A DNA stretch of 35,399 bases, taken from the IMG/VR virus record IMGVR_UViG_3300032322_000641, positions 1 through 35,399 of that record. The stretch is one strand, 5' to 3'. The notes under the pieces are model-generated. The model was not told the DNA's origin. It did no database searches and saw only the letters and a list, made by a program, of their open reading frames with translations. Below, piece by piece: positions 22,141-30,376 of this stretch. Source of the DNA: a virus. The translations under genes and the position numbers were made by a program. The stretch's first letter is position 1. Every line of letters starts with the position of its first letter.

Positions 22141-22372
22141 ATTCTCAATATTCTCACCAAGTGAGAATTTATAACTTATTGATTACCATAGGCTAACTAC
22201 CCATATTCTCACTTGCTCGAGAATTTAAAGAAATAATAATTCTATATATTTATATATCTAATACTATACTATACTAAAGGGTGAGTGAGAATTTGAGAAT
22301 ATCGAGAATTTGACTATAACTAATTGATAATCAATATTTTATTTGAGAATTTGACTGAGAATATCTGAGAAT
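22141..22372. repeat. Iteron-like GAGAAT repeats
   Basis: GAGAAT occurs at 22163, 22219, 22287, 22295, 22304, 22345, 22357 and 22367, and its complement ATTCTC at 22141, 22150 and 22205. Two facing pairs make palindromes: ATTCTCAC with GTGAGAAT across three bases (22150-22168), and ATTCTC with GAGAAT across eight (22205-22224). Within the two right-hand clusters spacing is 8-12 bases, close to one helical turn, which suits cooperative binding of an initiator or repressor. Confidence 0.8.
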
Positions 22373-22383
22373 ATAATAATTTA

Positions 22384-22415
22384 TTTGTTCAATAAGTCCA
22401 GAATGTGTATATTTG
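22384..22415 (+). promoter_or_regulatory. Late-block promoter
   Basis: TTTG (22384-22387), a 20-base spacer and TATATTTG (22408-22415) match the Bacteroidota consensus and are identical in architecture to the promoter at 18848. It lies 18 bases before the HTH gene that opens the packaging and structural block, and next to the last iteron copy, so proteins bound there could control it. Confidence 0.75.
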
Positions 22416-22433
22416 TTCATTAAATAATCAACT

Positions 22434-22637
22434 ATGGAAAAAATGAATCAAAGGCAGGCAGCCGAATATTTATGGGTTTGTCAGCATACGATTAAAAGAT
22501 GGGTAAGCAAAGGGATATTAAAATGTACATGTATAGGTGCAAAAAAGCGTGTATACTTCAAGGAAGATTTAGATGCACTAAAAAAGCAGCTAAATCAAAA
22601 TTCTTGGCATCCTGCAAGCGGTTTACTGAATCCTTAG
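22434..22637 (+). CDS. Small HTH protein, excisionase/MerR-like fold
   Basis: The 67-residue protein begins MEKMNQRQAAEYLWVCQHTIKRWVSKGILKC and continues IGAKKRVYFKEDLDALKKQL, the standard winged helix-turn-helix layout of excisionase/MerR-type DNA-binding domains. An alternative start at 22443 would remove three residues. As first gene after the late promoter and beside the GAGAAT repeats, it is a candidate regulator of late genes or the packaging initiator. Excision is unlikely, because no integrase is present. The function is inferred from fold and place. Confidence 0.65.
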   Translation: MEKMNQRQAAEYLWVCQHTIKRWVSKGILKCTCIGAKKRVYFKEDLDALKKQLNQNSWHPASGLLNP

Positions 22638-22665
22638 TAACTTTGTCTAAAGTAGAACTTAGTAC

Positions 22666-22941
22666 ATGGCTATTGGTAAAAAGACTGGAGGAAGAAAAGC
22701 AGGTACGCCTAATGTAACTACCAAATCGGTGAGGGAACATTTTGCCTATGCGTTTGAACTATTGCAGGAATCACCCTCGGCAAACATTATGACTTGGGCA
22801 GAATCCAACCCCACCGAATTCTACCGCCTTGCCTCCAAACTCATCCCCCTACAGGTAGCCAACGATCCCGATAACCCAATGCCGACAACCATTATTCAGA
22901 TAATCCCTGATACAAAATCCCATCCCATTATTTCGCAATAG
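22666..22941 (+). CDS. Small terminase-like protein
   Basis: The 91-residue protein begins GKKTGGRKAGTPNVTTKSVREHFAYAFELLQE, a basic GRKxGTPN start common in small proteins next to terminases and in some small terminase subunits. The rest is helical with a Pro-rich tail. A terminase small subunit recognises the packaging site and recruits the large subunit; here the large subunit gene is 4 kb away, after the sugar genes, so the link is by order only. The DNA-binding role is plausible, the name tentative. Confidence 0.5.
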   Translation: MAIGKKTGGRKAGTPNVTTKSVREHFAYAFELLQESPSANIMTWAESNPTEFYRLASKLIPLQVANDPDNPMPTTIIQIIPDTKSHPIISQ

Positions 22942-22959
22942 TGGAAAAAAACCACCGAA

Positions 22960-23718
22960 ATGTATAAATTGTGTGTTTATTGTGGAAAACAAAAGTGTAG
23001 GTTACAAATGAACCATGCCAAAGATATTTGTTATCTTTGTGAAACACGAACGGAAACCATGCACATACATTACAACTTTGCTACACGAAGCCGGCCCAAA
23101 AAGATGGCTGCTGCATTTGCTACTATCCTGGCACATTCTTACAAGACAAGTTACACCGTAGGATTAACCATTGATGATGATGATACCGCTACACTTAACT
23201 CGAATGAGTTATCCGACCTGCTAAAGTTCCCCAATGTATTTATCACAATGGGTAAATCAAAAAGCAAGGTACACGCCATCAACCGGGGCATGGAAGGATG
23301 GCAGGGTGATATTGTGGTGAATATGAGCGATGACATGCGATTCCTTAAACAGGGCTATGACATTGACATCATTAACGCATTTGAGGGTAACTTAGACCTA
23401 TTCATTCACTTTCCGGATGGGCGGGTTAATCACCTGCTACCAACGATGTCAATAATGGGTAGAACGTACTATGAGCGTTTCGGGTACATCTACCATCCCC
23501 AATACGAATCCCTTTGGTGCGATAATGAGGCTATGGATGTGGCGAAGCAGATAAATGCGTATAAATACGTAGATAAGCGGATATTCGACCACTATCACCC
23601 TGCATGGACTGGGGAACCTGTAGATGCGTTGCTTAATCACACTCAATCGTTTTTCCGTGCAGATGAGATAACCTATATCCGGAGGAGTAAAGCCGGGTTT
23701 CCAAAACAGAATGTATGA
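22960..23718 (+). CDS. Glycosyltransferase-like protein with N-terminal zinc ribbon
   Basis: The part from about residue 34 of this 252-residue protein follows the GT-A family 2 pattern: IHYNFATRSRPKKM at the start, IDDDDTATL as a nucleotide-sugar motif, and GDIVVNMSDDMRF as the metal-binding DD segment. The first 30 residues contain CVYC and CYLC, spaced as a zinc ribbon; this could be a real addition, or the gene may start at the ATG at 23059, which follows a TATCTTTG -7-like element (23032-23039). It would transfer a sugar from a nucleotide sugar; the acceptor is unknown. It opens a run of sugar and methyl genes. Confidence 0.65.
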   Translation: MYKLCVYCGKQKCRLQMNHAKDICYLCETRTETMHIHYNFATRSRPKKMAAAFATILAHSYKTSYTVGLTIDDDDTATLNSNELSDLLKFPNVFITMGKSKSKVHAINRGMEGWQGDIVVNMSDDMRFLKQGYDIDIINAFEGNLDLFIHFPDGRVNHLLPTMSIMGRTYYERFGYIYHPQYESLWCDNEAMDVAKQINAYKYVDKRIFDHYHPAWTGEPVDALLNHTQSFFRADEITYIRRSKAGFPKQNV

Positions 23719-24257
23719 CCTTATCAATCCTAATCTGCACCCTACCCCAACGGGCCGGCTACCTATCGCAGCTACTACAGGTACTGACACCGCAACGCAC
23801 ACCAGAGGTTGAGATACTGACCGAATCGGATAATGGTGCAATGACAACAGGGCGTAAACGTAACCTACTGCTGCAACGAAGCAAGGGAAAGTACGTTGTG
23901 TTCGTTGATGATGATGACATGGTTGCGTCCACATACGTTAAAGATATTCTCAACGCCGCCGAGAGTAATCCGGATGCCATCGTATTCAACGGCACAATGA
24001 CCACCAACGGCACGGATGAGCGTAAGTGGTACATATCAAAGGATTACGGGTATGAGGCGAAGGGCGGGGCTTATTACAGGTATCCTAATCATATTGTACC
24101 CATACGCAGGGAGATTGCGCTGGCATTCCCTTTTATGGATATACGTATTGGTGAGGATTATGCGTGGGCTACTGCTATACATAATGCAGGGCTAATTAAG
24201 ACAGAAGTGAAGATTGAGAAGGAATTGTATCACTATCAATTTAGAACTAATAAATAA
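23715..24257 (+). CDS. Family 2 glycosyltransferase
   Basis: A short GT-A enzyme of 180 residues: the strand LSILICTLPQRAGYL, a TGRKRNLLLQRSKGKYVVFVDDDDMV segment with the metal-binding DDDD, and a later IGEDYAWATAIHNAG motif (the ED catalytic area). It starts in a four-base overlap with the preceding gene. It is short for the family, as in other phages. It likely adds a sugar to a glycan on the virion, host surface or DNA, with the linked transferases; the acceptor cannot be read from sequence. Confidence 0.85.
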   Translation: MTLSILICTLPQRAGYLSQLLQVLTPQRTPEVEILTESDNGAMTTGRKRNLLLQRSKGKYVVFVDDDDMVASTYVKDILNAAESNPDAIVFNGTMTTNGTDERKWYISKDYGYEAKGGAYYRYPNHIVPIRREIALAFPFMDIRIGEDYAWATAIHNAGLIKTEVKIEKELYHYQFRTNK

Positions 24258-24262
24258 GTAAC

Positions 24263-24496
24263 ATGGCACAACAGACAGCGTTAAGTTGGTATATTGAACA
24301 ACATAAAATATTATCAAGTAAAACAGACGATATGCCTATTTCAGAACTTGTTGTTAAAATAAAAGATATAGAAATACAAGCCAAAGAAATGGAAAAGCAG
24401 CAGATAGAAGCAGCGTGGAAAAGAGGTGATGGGGAACATGATAAAGTTGCAGATGAATTAGCCAAACAATACTACATCAAAACCTACGGCAAATGA
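24263..24496 (+). CDS. Small coiled-coil hypothetical protein
   Basis: The 77-residue protein is helical and charged: ALSWYIEQHKIL, then LVVKIKDIEIQAKEMEKQQIEAAWKRGDGE, then a Tyr-rich end (KQYYIKTYGK). The W-x-x-EQ start and AKEMEKQQI-x-AA helix belong to a type common in Bacteroidota phages. The gene at 15470 has a similar AKEMEQQQ helix. No function is known. It lies among the sugar genes and overlaps the next gene by four bases; its composition is more AT-rich than its neighbours. Confidence 0.6.
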   Translation: MAQQTALSWYIEQHKILSSKTDDMPISELVVKIKDIEIQAKEMEKQQIEAAWKRGDGEHDKVADELAKQYYIKTYGK

Positions 24497-25092
24497 GATA
24501 CTCCCAAAATAACGAGCAAGACATAATCCTTGCATACTTCCAATCCCGCAAAGGTTTCTTTCTGGACATTGGTGCCAATGATGGAGTTACCTTAAGCAAT
24601 ACCTACGCATTGCAGCTACAAGGTTGGAGTGGTGTATTGGTAGAACCATCCGAAAGTGCATTTAACAGAATTGTTGCACAATCAGGAGTGCATAAGTTCA
24701 ACGTAGCCATAGGCGAAACGGATGGGCATTGTACGTTCCATGAGATGGGTAACCATTTAGGCAAGGGCGATGTATCGCTGCTATCAACTATCAAGAAAAC
24801 CGAACTCAAACGATGGCCGGGTACGGAGTTCAAAGAGCGAATGACAGAGGTATGGACCTACAATACCCTAATCAAGAACTCCCCATTTAAATACTTTGAT
24901 TTCATCTCTATTGATGCGGAGGGCGTAGATTTTGAGATATTAGAACAAATCAACCTTAAGCATACGCAGATGGTTTGCATTGAGCATAATGGGAATGTAG
25001 ACTTATTTCATCTTATCAAAGATTACTGCAATAAGGCAGGGTTAAATAAATGTTTATTAACAAACTTAGAGAATGTAATATGGGCAAGGTAA
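24493..25092 (+). CDS. FkbM-type methyltransferase
   Basis: Signature features of FkbM methyltransferases are present in 199 residues: a start with SQNNEQDIILAYF, motif I FFLDIGANDGVTLSNTYAL, VLVEPSESAFNRI, and later FDFISIDAEGVDFEILE. Members methylate sugar hydroxyls on glycans and polyketides using SAM. In this run of glycosyltransferases it is likely to cap or modify the sugar that they add. The stop overlaps the next start by 13 bases, and the start overlaps the previous gene by four. Confidence 0.85.
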   Translation: MRYSQNNEQDIILAYFQSRKGFFLDIGANDGVTLSNTYALQLQGWSGVLVEPSESAFNRIVAQSGVHKFNVAIGETDGHCTFHEMGNHLGKGDVSLLSTIKKTELKRWPGTEFKERMTEVWTYNTLIKNSPFKYFDFISIDAEGVDFEILEQINLKHTQMVCIEHNGNVDLFHLIKDYCNKAGLNKCLLTNLENVIWAR

Positions 25093-25808
25093 CATCCGGT
25101 AAAGTAATCGTATCCCTATCATCCACAGGCAGGGAAAACTACAACGAGGCGCAATTAGGGCTAATCAGAAGTATAGACCGCAAAGCACCCGACTATGATA
25201 CACATTTACGTAGTGTAGATGGGTATGTGGATGAGTACCTGGAAAGAAAGATATACCTCGGCGACTGGCCTAATACCGAGAAGTGGGGTAAGTCATGGAG
25301 CCATCAGAATATGCCATACCAATTTAAACCTTTCATGGTAGCGGAAGCGTTGGAGATGGGATACCGGAAAATCATTTGGTGCGATTCAACAATACGGGTA
25401 CATCAGAACCCCGATCCATTGTGGGCGTTAGCTGCCGAACATGGTATTGTAGCCTGGAACAATGAAGGGCATCCGCTTGAGAAGTACATACCCGACCATC
25501 AGTTAGAGTTTCTCAAGATTGATTCAGCTAAAGGTATGTATCAGATTATGGCCTGTTGTATTGTGTTCGATTTCGACCATCCTGCAACGATGCCTATCTT
25601 TGAAAAGTGGATACAGGGTGCGAAGGAGAATTGTTTTCACCACAATGAAAGTAAGAATCCGCATTATATTAGCAGCCGGCATGACCAGGCTCTACTATCA
25701 GGGTTGATGAACTTAGCAGGTATTCCGGTGCAACCATATGGAGGATTGGCGTATAGGCACTATCTACCTGTTGAACCTTATTTTATTAATTGGGGGGTAA
25801 AAGATTAG
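25080..25808 (+). CDS. Glycosyltransferase-like protein (GT-A fold)
   Basis: ATG at 25080 is chosen over an upstream one because it gives the compact MGKVTSGKVIVSLSSTGRENY start. In 242 residues the features are a YDTHLRSVDGY region, YQFKPFMVAEALEMGYRKIIWCDSTIRV (a DxxxR motif where GT-A enzymes have DxD) and the late HDQALLSGLMN segment. I read it as a nucleotide-sugar transferase of the type found with FkbM methyltransferases; no close family name is certain. It is coupled to the FkbM gene by overlap. Confidence 0.6.
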   Translation: MGKVTSGKVIVSLSSTGRENYNEAQLGLIRSIDRKAPDYDTHLRSVDGYVDEYLERKIYLGDWPNTEKWGKSWSHQNMPYQFKPFMVAEALEMGYRKIIWCDSTIRVHQNPDPLWALAAEHGIVAWNNEGHPLEKYIPDHQLEFLKIDSAKGMYQIMACCIVFDFDHPATMPIFEKWIQGAKENCFHHNESKNPHYISSRHDQALLSGLMNLAGIPVQPYGGLAYRHYLPVEPYFINWGVKD

Positions 25809-25810
25809 TT

Positions 25811-26422
25811 ATGGACTTCACCAAAGAGCAATTCATTAACTTTTGGGGCAAGAGCGGATATTACGAAGCGTTTACCTATGGGATAGGCATAGACAAGGTA
25901 ATTGAGCGTACTATTGTGCCATTCAGCAATAAAACCTGTTTAGAAATTGGATGCGGTGGCGGTGTATTTACTAAGGTACTATCAGAGCAGTTCGATAATG
26001 TAATCGGAATAGATGTAATACCGTTACATGATGGAGTGATATACCATAATTTAGAATATAAGGAATTAGATAACCAAGACTACAAATGCACAGGCATACT
26101 GGACAACTCAATCGACTTCGTATTCAGTTACGGAGTATTCTGCCACTTCTCAAATGATGCCATCAAAGAGTATCTGCAATCTATTTACAGAGTGATGAAG
26201 AAGGGCGGTGATTGTGTGATAATGATTAGTAACTTTGACAAATTGAAAGCACAGTTCCCAGACTTCGATGACTGGAGCAAGTACAATTTAGGGGATAGGA
26301 TGTTAATCGGACACTTCTACCAAGATGATAGAACGGTGGATATTATGAAGCATAAATTCAAAATTGTTAGCCGTAACCTAACACCCGACCACAGGGATAT
26401 AGTGGTACATCTAAAGAAATAA
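25811..26422 (+). CDS. SAM-dependent methyltransferase (class I)
   Basis: With the ATG at 25811 (MDFTKEQFINFWGKSGYYEAF) the protein is 203 residues. Motif I LEIGCGGGVF, acidic VIGIDVIPLHDG and a C-terminal IYRVMKKGGDCVIMISNF are the usual Rossmann SAM-binding signals of Methyltransf_11/25-like enzymes. A preceding non-ATG start would add seven residues with no support. The substrate is unknown; neighbours suggest a sugar or lipid. It lies two bases after the glycosyltransferase-like gene. Confidence 0.8.
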   Translation: MDFTKEQFINFWGKSGYYEAFTYGIGIDKVIERTIVPFSNKTCLEIGCGGGVFTKVLSEQFDNVIGIDVIPLHDGVIYHNLEYKELDNQDYKCTGILDNSIDFVFSYGVFCHFSNDAIKEYLQSIYRVMKKGGDCVIMISNFDKLKAQFPDFDDWSKYNLGDRMLIGHFYQDDRTVDIMKHKFKIVSRNLTPDHRDIVVHLKK

Positions 26423-26423
26423 T

Positions 26424-27002
26424 ATGGGCTACACTCACGAAACAACAAAACTAATAGACCCCTACCTGCCACACATCCAATCGGTGGTAGACCTCGGAGC
26501 GCAAAACGATTACAGGGTGCCATTACCCGCCCCTTACACTAAAGACAGTTACTATGCAGGCAAAGATTACGAAGCCATCGATATTTCGGGTGAGAACGGC
26601 TCAACCCCGTTGGACTTATCCCGATTGCACAAATTCGACAAACAGTTTGATTTACTCGTTGATGCCGGCACAAGCGAACACGTTGGCACCAACGGCAAGC
26701 ATGACATCAAAGCCATATACAATTGTTGGAAAAATAAACACAACCTTGTTAAAGTCGGAGGTTATATCATCTCCGAAAACCCCAAAACAGGCAACTGGCC
26801 CGGTCATGGATTCAACTACTACACCGAAGCGTTCTACCTTTGTTTGGCTCAAGTCTGCGGTTATAACCTTATCTCTGTTGGTAGCGTTGCTGCTATGGGG
26901 AATTTTGTTGATGGGTGGAATGTTTACTCGGTTCTGCAAAAGACTAAAGAGGAGTTTTGTACGTTAACTGAATTCAAGACCTGTGGAATTAAAACAGATT
27001 AG
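26424..27002 (+). CDS. Methyltransferase-like protein, Rossmann type
   Basis: The 192-residue protein has a Rossmann-like pattern: SVVDLGAQNDYRVPL (a variant of SAM motif I with Ala-Gln-Asn), YYAGKDYEAIDISGENG, and DLLVDAGTSEHV, then KVGGYIISENPKTGNWPGHGFNYYTEAF. It looks like a SAM-dependent methyltransferase whose first glycine motif has diverged, so activity is less certain. It ends the sugar-and-methyl run and overlaps the large terminase start by 20 bases, tying the run to packaging genes in one transcript. Confidence 0.6.
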   Translation: MGYTHETTKLIDPYLPHIQSVVDLGAQNDYRVPLPAPYTKDSYYAGKDYEAIDISGENGSTPLDLSRLHKFDKQFDLLVDAGTSEHVGTNGKHDIKAIYNCWKNKHNLVKVGGYIISENPKTGNWPGHGFNYYTEAFYLCLAQVCGYNLISVGSVAAMGNFVDGWNVYSVLQKTKEEFCTLTEFKTCGIKTD

Positions 27003-28149
27003 AGCAACCCCCGTATTCTACGAAAACCTTGCAGCATACCAAAGCGATGCCCCTATAATCTGTAATGAGGGCGGCAGCCGGAGTAGCAAATCCTATAGCA
27101 TAGTACAACTTCTCATCTCCATCGCAGCCGATAGGAATGCGAAAAACATACGCATCTCTATCGTATCGCACTCCCTACCTCATATCAAACGTGGTGCATA
27201 CAGGGATTTCAAAACTATCATGGAGGAATGGAATCTCTGGGATGAAAAGAAATTCAGCTACACCGATTTCATATACCGATTTGATAATGGTAGCTACATC
27301 GAACTATTCGGATTAGAGGATGAGGGCAAGGCAAGAGGCCCAGGCAGGGATATACTATTTATCAATGAAGCAAACCTAATCCGTAAGGCGTTATTCGACC
27401 AGTTGGCAATGCGTACAACGGGTAAGATATTTCTCGACTGGAATCCTGCGGATTTCGTTTCATGGGTGTATGAGGTATCGGATAACCCGATTAACAAACG
27501 CATTCACTCTACCTACCTTAATAACCTCGGCAACCTTTCGCAAATTCAGATTGATACCATAGAAAGCTACAAATCATTACCCGATGATTTCATGTGGAAA
27601 GTTTATGGACTCGGGCAGCGTGGCGCAGCGAAGGAGATTATTTATACCCAATGGCAAATAACAGATGAGTTACCCGAGGGCGGCGATATATTCTATGGTT
27701 TAGACTTCGGTTATGTTCACCCACTTGCACTTGTCAAGGTATGCCATTACCAGGGGGCGAACTATGTAAAGCAACTCATTTACAAATCCGGATTAACCCC
27801 ATCCGAAATAAGCAGGGAAGTGAAGGACCATATCAGCGACCGCAAGCCCGTGTACTGCGATGCTGCAGAACCTAAAAGCATTGAGGAATTATACAGGGGC
27901 GGTATCAACGCACAAACTGCAAACAAAGAAGTATGGGCAGGGATACTCAAGGTGAAATCATACCCGCTATTCGTGCATAAGGATAGTAAGGACATCATTC
28001 GGGAACTGCAATCCTACAAATGGAGAAAGGATAAAAATGATAATGTGATTGATGAACCTGTGAAGGAATCCGATGATGCGCTTGATGCGATGCGCTATGC
28101 CATATTCACCCACCTACATAAGCCTGCCTTTAAGGTGGCGGTATGGTAA
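26983..28149 (+). CDS. terL: Terminase large subunit
   Basis: The 388-residue protein starts at GTG inside the end of the previous gene. Walker A is GGSRSSKS (30-37), Walker B DILFINEA (123-130) with catalytic Glu129, and the nuclease metal-binding Asp is in FYGLDFGY (241), with another in YCDAAEPKS and a third acidic cluster in ESDDALDAMRY. These match the PBSX-type packaging ATPases. It cleaves concatemers and drives DNA into the prohead through the portal. The long gap to the small terminase candidate, filled with sugar genes, is unusual. Confidence 0.9.
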   Translation: MELKQIRATPVFYENLAAYQSDAPIICNEGGSRSSKSYSIVQLLISIAADRNAKNIRISIVSHSLPHIKRGAYRDFKTIMEEWNLWDEKKFSYTDFIYRFDNGSYIELFGLEDEGKARGPGRDILFINEANLIRKALFDQLAMRTTGKIFLDWNPADFVSWVYEVSDNPINKRIHSTYLNNLGNLSQIQIDTIESYKSLPDDFMWKVYGLGQRGAAKEIIYTQWQITDELPEGGDIFYGLDFGYVHPLALVKVCHYQGANYVKQLIYKSGLTPSEISREVKDHISDRKPVYCDAAEPKSIEELYRGGINAQTANKEVWAGILKVKSYPLFVHKDSKDIIRELQSYKWRKDKNDNVIDEPVKESDDALDAMRYAIFTHLHKPAFKVAVW

Positions 28150-28185
28150 GGGTTTTCAGCGTAATTTTGTATAAATCATTTTAAT

Positions 28186-29559
28186 ATGGGTTTATTCGAT
28201 TTCCTTACACGTAAGGCGGCACCCGCTAAGATGCCTGTGCAAATGTCTGTTGAGCGTGGATTACTAACGTGGGATGGGCAGAACCAAGCAGAGATAGTTC
28301 GAGATAGTTATATTGGCAATGATTTAGTGTATGCCATCATTACGCTGATAACCCAAAAAGCAAAGGTTGCGCCCTGGTTTGTGTACCGTGTAAAGAATAA
28401 AGCAGCGCAGAAACGCTACATGGCTAAGATGCAGCAACCGGATGCGATTACTGATTACGCCAAATTGAAGGAACTGAAAGAAGAAGCATTCGAAATATAC
28501 GAAGGCGATACCCGGTTGAATGAATTACTGAAATACCCGAACTCTGAAGATACATGGAGCGACATCATTGAGCAATGGGTAGGTTTTAAGAAGATAACAG
28601 GCAATGCGTTCATGTACGCAAAGCAGGTCGGGGAGGAATCAGTAAACAGGGGCAAGCCGTTAGAACTTTATATGTTGCCATCCCAATACATGGCAATCAA
28701 AGTGGATATTGAGCAGTTCCCACCAAAGAAGGTAGCCTATCAGTTGTACTACGGGCAGTATATCCCTTTCAATACAATAGAGATTCTGCACGATAAATAT
28801 TTCAACCCCGAATGGAATGCGACCGGTGGGCAGTTGTACGGATTATCACCGCTACGTGCAGCAAGCAAGGTGCTGACACGTTCCAATGCAAGTAAGGAGG
28901 CATCTGTAGCGATGTTTGATAATATGGGGCCGTTAGGGGTGTTATACATGGATGACCAGAGGTTTGATCCGTTATCCGGTAGCGAACAAGCATCGGCACT
29001 CAAGATGCAAATATCAGCCAACACCGGAGCGAATAAGCACGGAAGCGCAGCCGTATCAGGCTACAAAGTAGGATGGGCGCAGATAGGGTTACCTGCGAAG
29101 GACTTGCAATTAATCGAAGCAGAGAAATGGGATAAGGAGGCATTATGTTCAATCTACGGAGTACCTCCGGTGTTATTGGGTAATACGGATGCTGCTACCT
29201 ACAACAACATGAAAGAAGCGGAGAAATCCTTAACCATTCGGGCGGTACTTCCCGAACTAACTGCCATCCGTGATAACATCAACCGCAAGATGCAGACCGA
29301 TTGGGGTTACAAGGGTAGCGATATATTCGTGGACTTTGACATGAGTATCTATTCCGAACTTGAAGCCAATAGGGCAGAGCAAAGTACCTGGTTAAATACT
29401 GCGTGGTGGTTGACACCGGAGCAGAAACTAAAGATACAGGGCCTTGCACCCGATCCGAATGTACCGATTGAAGATTATCAAAAGTTGTATATTCCGCAAA
29501 GTTTGACACCCGTAGATGATTTCACTAACCTTCCTTTGAATGTACCGCCAACTCTATAA
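28186..29559 (+). CDS. Portal protein
   Basis: The 457-residue protein follows the large terminase and has the HK97-type portal layout: a start with GLFDFLTRKAAPAK, DLVYAIITLITQKAKVAPWFVY, ITGNAFMYAKQV, FNPEWNATGGQLYGLSPLRAASKVL, and the later GVPPVLLGNTDAATYNNMKEAEKS. It would form the ring of 12 subunits through which DNA enters and leaves. The length suits the family. A TAATTTTG element lies at 28162-28169 in the 36-base gap before it, but without a matching -33 box. Confidence 0.85.
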   Translation: MGLFDFLTRKAAPAKMPVQMSVERGLLTWDGQNQAEIVRDSYIGNDLVYAIITLITQKAKVAPWFVYRVKNKAAQKRYMAKMQQPDAITDYAKLKELKEEAFEIYEGDTRLNELLKYPNSEDTWSDIIEQWVGFKKITGNAFMYAKQVGEESVNRGKPLELYMLPSQYMAIKVDIEQFPPKKVAYQLYYGQYIPFNTIEILHDKYFNPEWNATGGQLYGLSPLRAASKVLTRSNASKEASVAMFDNMGPLGVLYMDDQRFDPLSGSEQASALKMQISANTGANKHGSAAVSGYKVGWAQIGLPAKDLQLIEAEKWDKEALCSIYGVPPVLLGNTDAATYNNMKEAEKSLTIRAVLPELTAIRDNINRKMQTDWGYKGSDIFVDFDMSIYSELEANRAEQSTWLNTAWWLTPEQKLKIQGLAPDPNVPIEDYQKLYIPQSLTPVDDFTNLPLNVPPTL

Positions 29560-30376
29560 CGCATATCGCAAAAGATACAGGGTGCTAATCAAGCGTGAGT
29601 TAGATAAGCAGACCAAGCAAATACTTAGTGGTGAGCAGCCAAGTAAGGAAGGGCTAAAAAACACACTACGTAATTTGCAACAGGGGGCAAGCAAAGCAAT
29701 GGCAAAGCACTCATACACCAAAATACGCAAGTCGGCAGGTGTAAAGGATTCCATGACACCTGAGCAGAAATGGGCAGACATTATGAGAATACTAATAGAG
29801 AAATCATTAGAAAAACTTGTTGATGACATTACAGAAACAACAAAGGAAAAAGTAAGGCAAGCACTAATAAATGGAGCACAGGAGAATTGGGATTTACAAA
29901 AGATTATTCAAGAGATAGAGAAAGCAGGGGTAAACGCATATCGTGCAGAATTAATTGCACGTACCGAAACTACTAAAGCAGCTAATCAAGGTGCATTACT
30001 TGGGGCAGTATCAACCGGATTGCAATCTGTTAAAGAATGGATAGCAATATTAGATGATAGAACACGTAGAACCCCTCGTGATATGTTCGACCATTTTACT
30101 ATGGATGGTAAGCAAGTGCCGATTGATGAATTGTTTACCGTTACCGGAAGTGAATCTTCTGCATCAATGGAATACCCCGGAGACCCAAGCGGAGGGTTAG
30201 GTAATATTTGTAATTGCAGGTGTACAATAGGATTCGAGGCATTAAGAGATGCAAACGATAAACCGATACCAATACAAGGTGGATTACGTGGCGCAGCAGG
30301 GGAGATGTGGAACCTATGGAATAACCCCGTATTTTTGCAAGTAAACAGAGGAGTATATGAAGCATTACCAGGTTAA
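29540..30376 (+). CDS. Phage head morphogenesis protein, MuF-like
   Basis: A 278-residue protein overlapping the portal gene by 20 bases. The N-terminal half is helical and basic; the C-terminal half has the MuF/SPP1 gp7 signature: AYRAELIARTETTKAANQGALLGA, EWIAILDDRTRRTPRDMFDHFTMDGKQVPIDELF and NICNCRC. The His and Cys residues probably bind a metal. MuF proteins are minor head components near the portal; some are ejected with DNA. No toxin domain follows it, as it sometimes does in other phages. Confidence 0.85.
   Translation: MYRQLYNAYRKRYRVLIKRELDKQTKQILSGEQPSKEGLKNTLRNLQQGASKAMAKHSYTKIRKSAGVKDSMTPEQKWADIMRILIEKSLEKLVDDITETTKEKVRQALINGAQENWDLQKIIQEIEKAGVNAYRAELIARTETTKAANQGALLGAVSTGLQSVKEWIAILDDRTRRTPRDMFDHFTMDGKQVPIDELFTVTGSESSASMEYPGDPSGGLGNICNCRCTIGFEALRDANDKPIPIQGGLRGAAGEMWNLWNNPVFLQVNRGVYEALPG

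Larger units (their letters stand above)
21951..22433. other. Non-coding AT-rich region, candidate replication origin
   Basis: No gene is found in these 483 bases. A perfect hairpin (TTGGTTA, 21951-21957, with TAACCAA, 21965-21971) follows the primase stop, then a terminator. From 22141 to 22372 there are 11 copies of GAGAAT or its complement in an AT-rich stretch with a 12-base spaced cluster near 22287-22309 and 22345-22372, and two palindromes made of facing copies. The late promoter lies at the right end. Iterons, AT-richness and position next to the primase gene together point to an origin or a large regulatory region. Confidence 0.6.

Noticed and set aside
22434-22637. Excisionase acting in prophage excision
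   Set aside because: The fold is right, but there is no integrase, so a transcription or packaging role is more likely.
26554-26967. Plus-strand frame of 137 codons
   Set aside because: It overlaps the methyltransferase-like gene at 26424-27002 entirely in another frame and shows no domain pattern.
28162-28169. Promoter before the portal gene
   Set aside because: TAATTTTG fits the -7 pattern, but no TTTG lies 18-22 bases upstream; a single 8-base match in an AT-rich gap is weak evidence.
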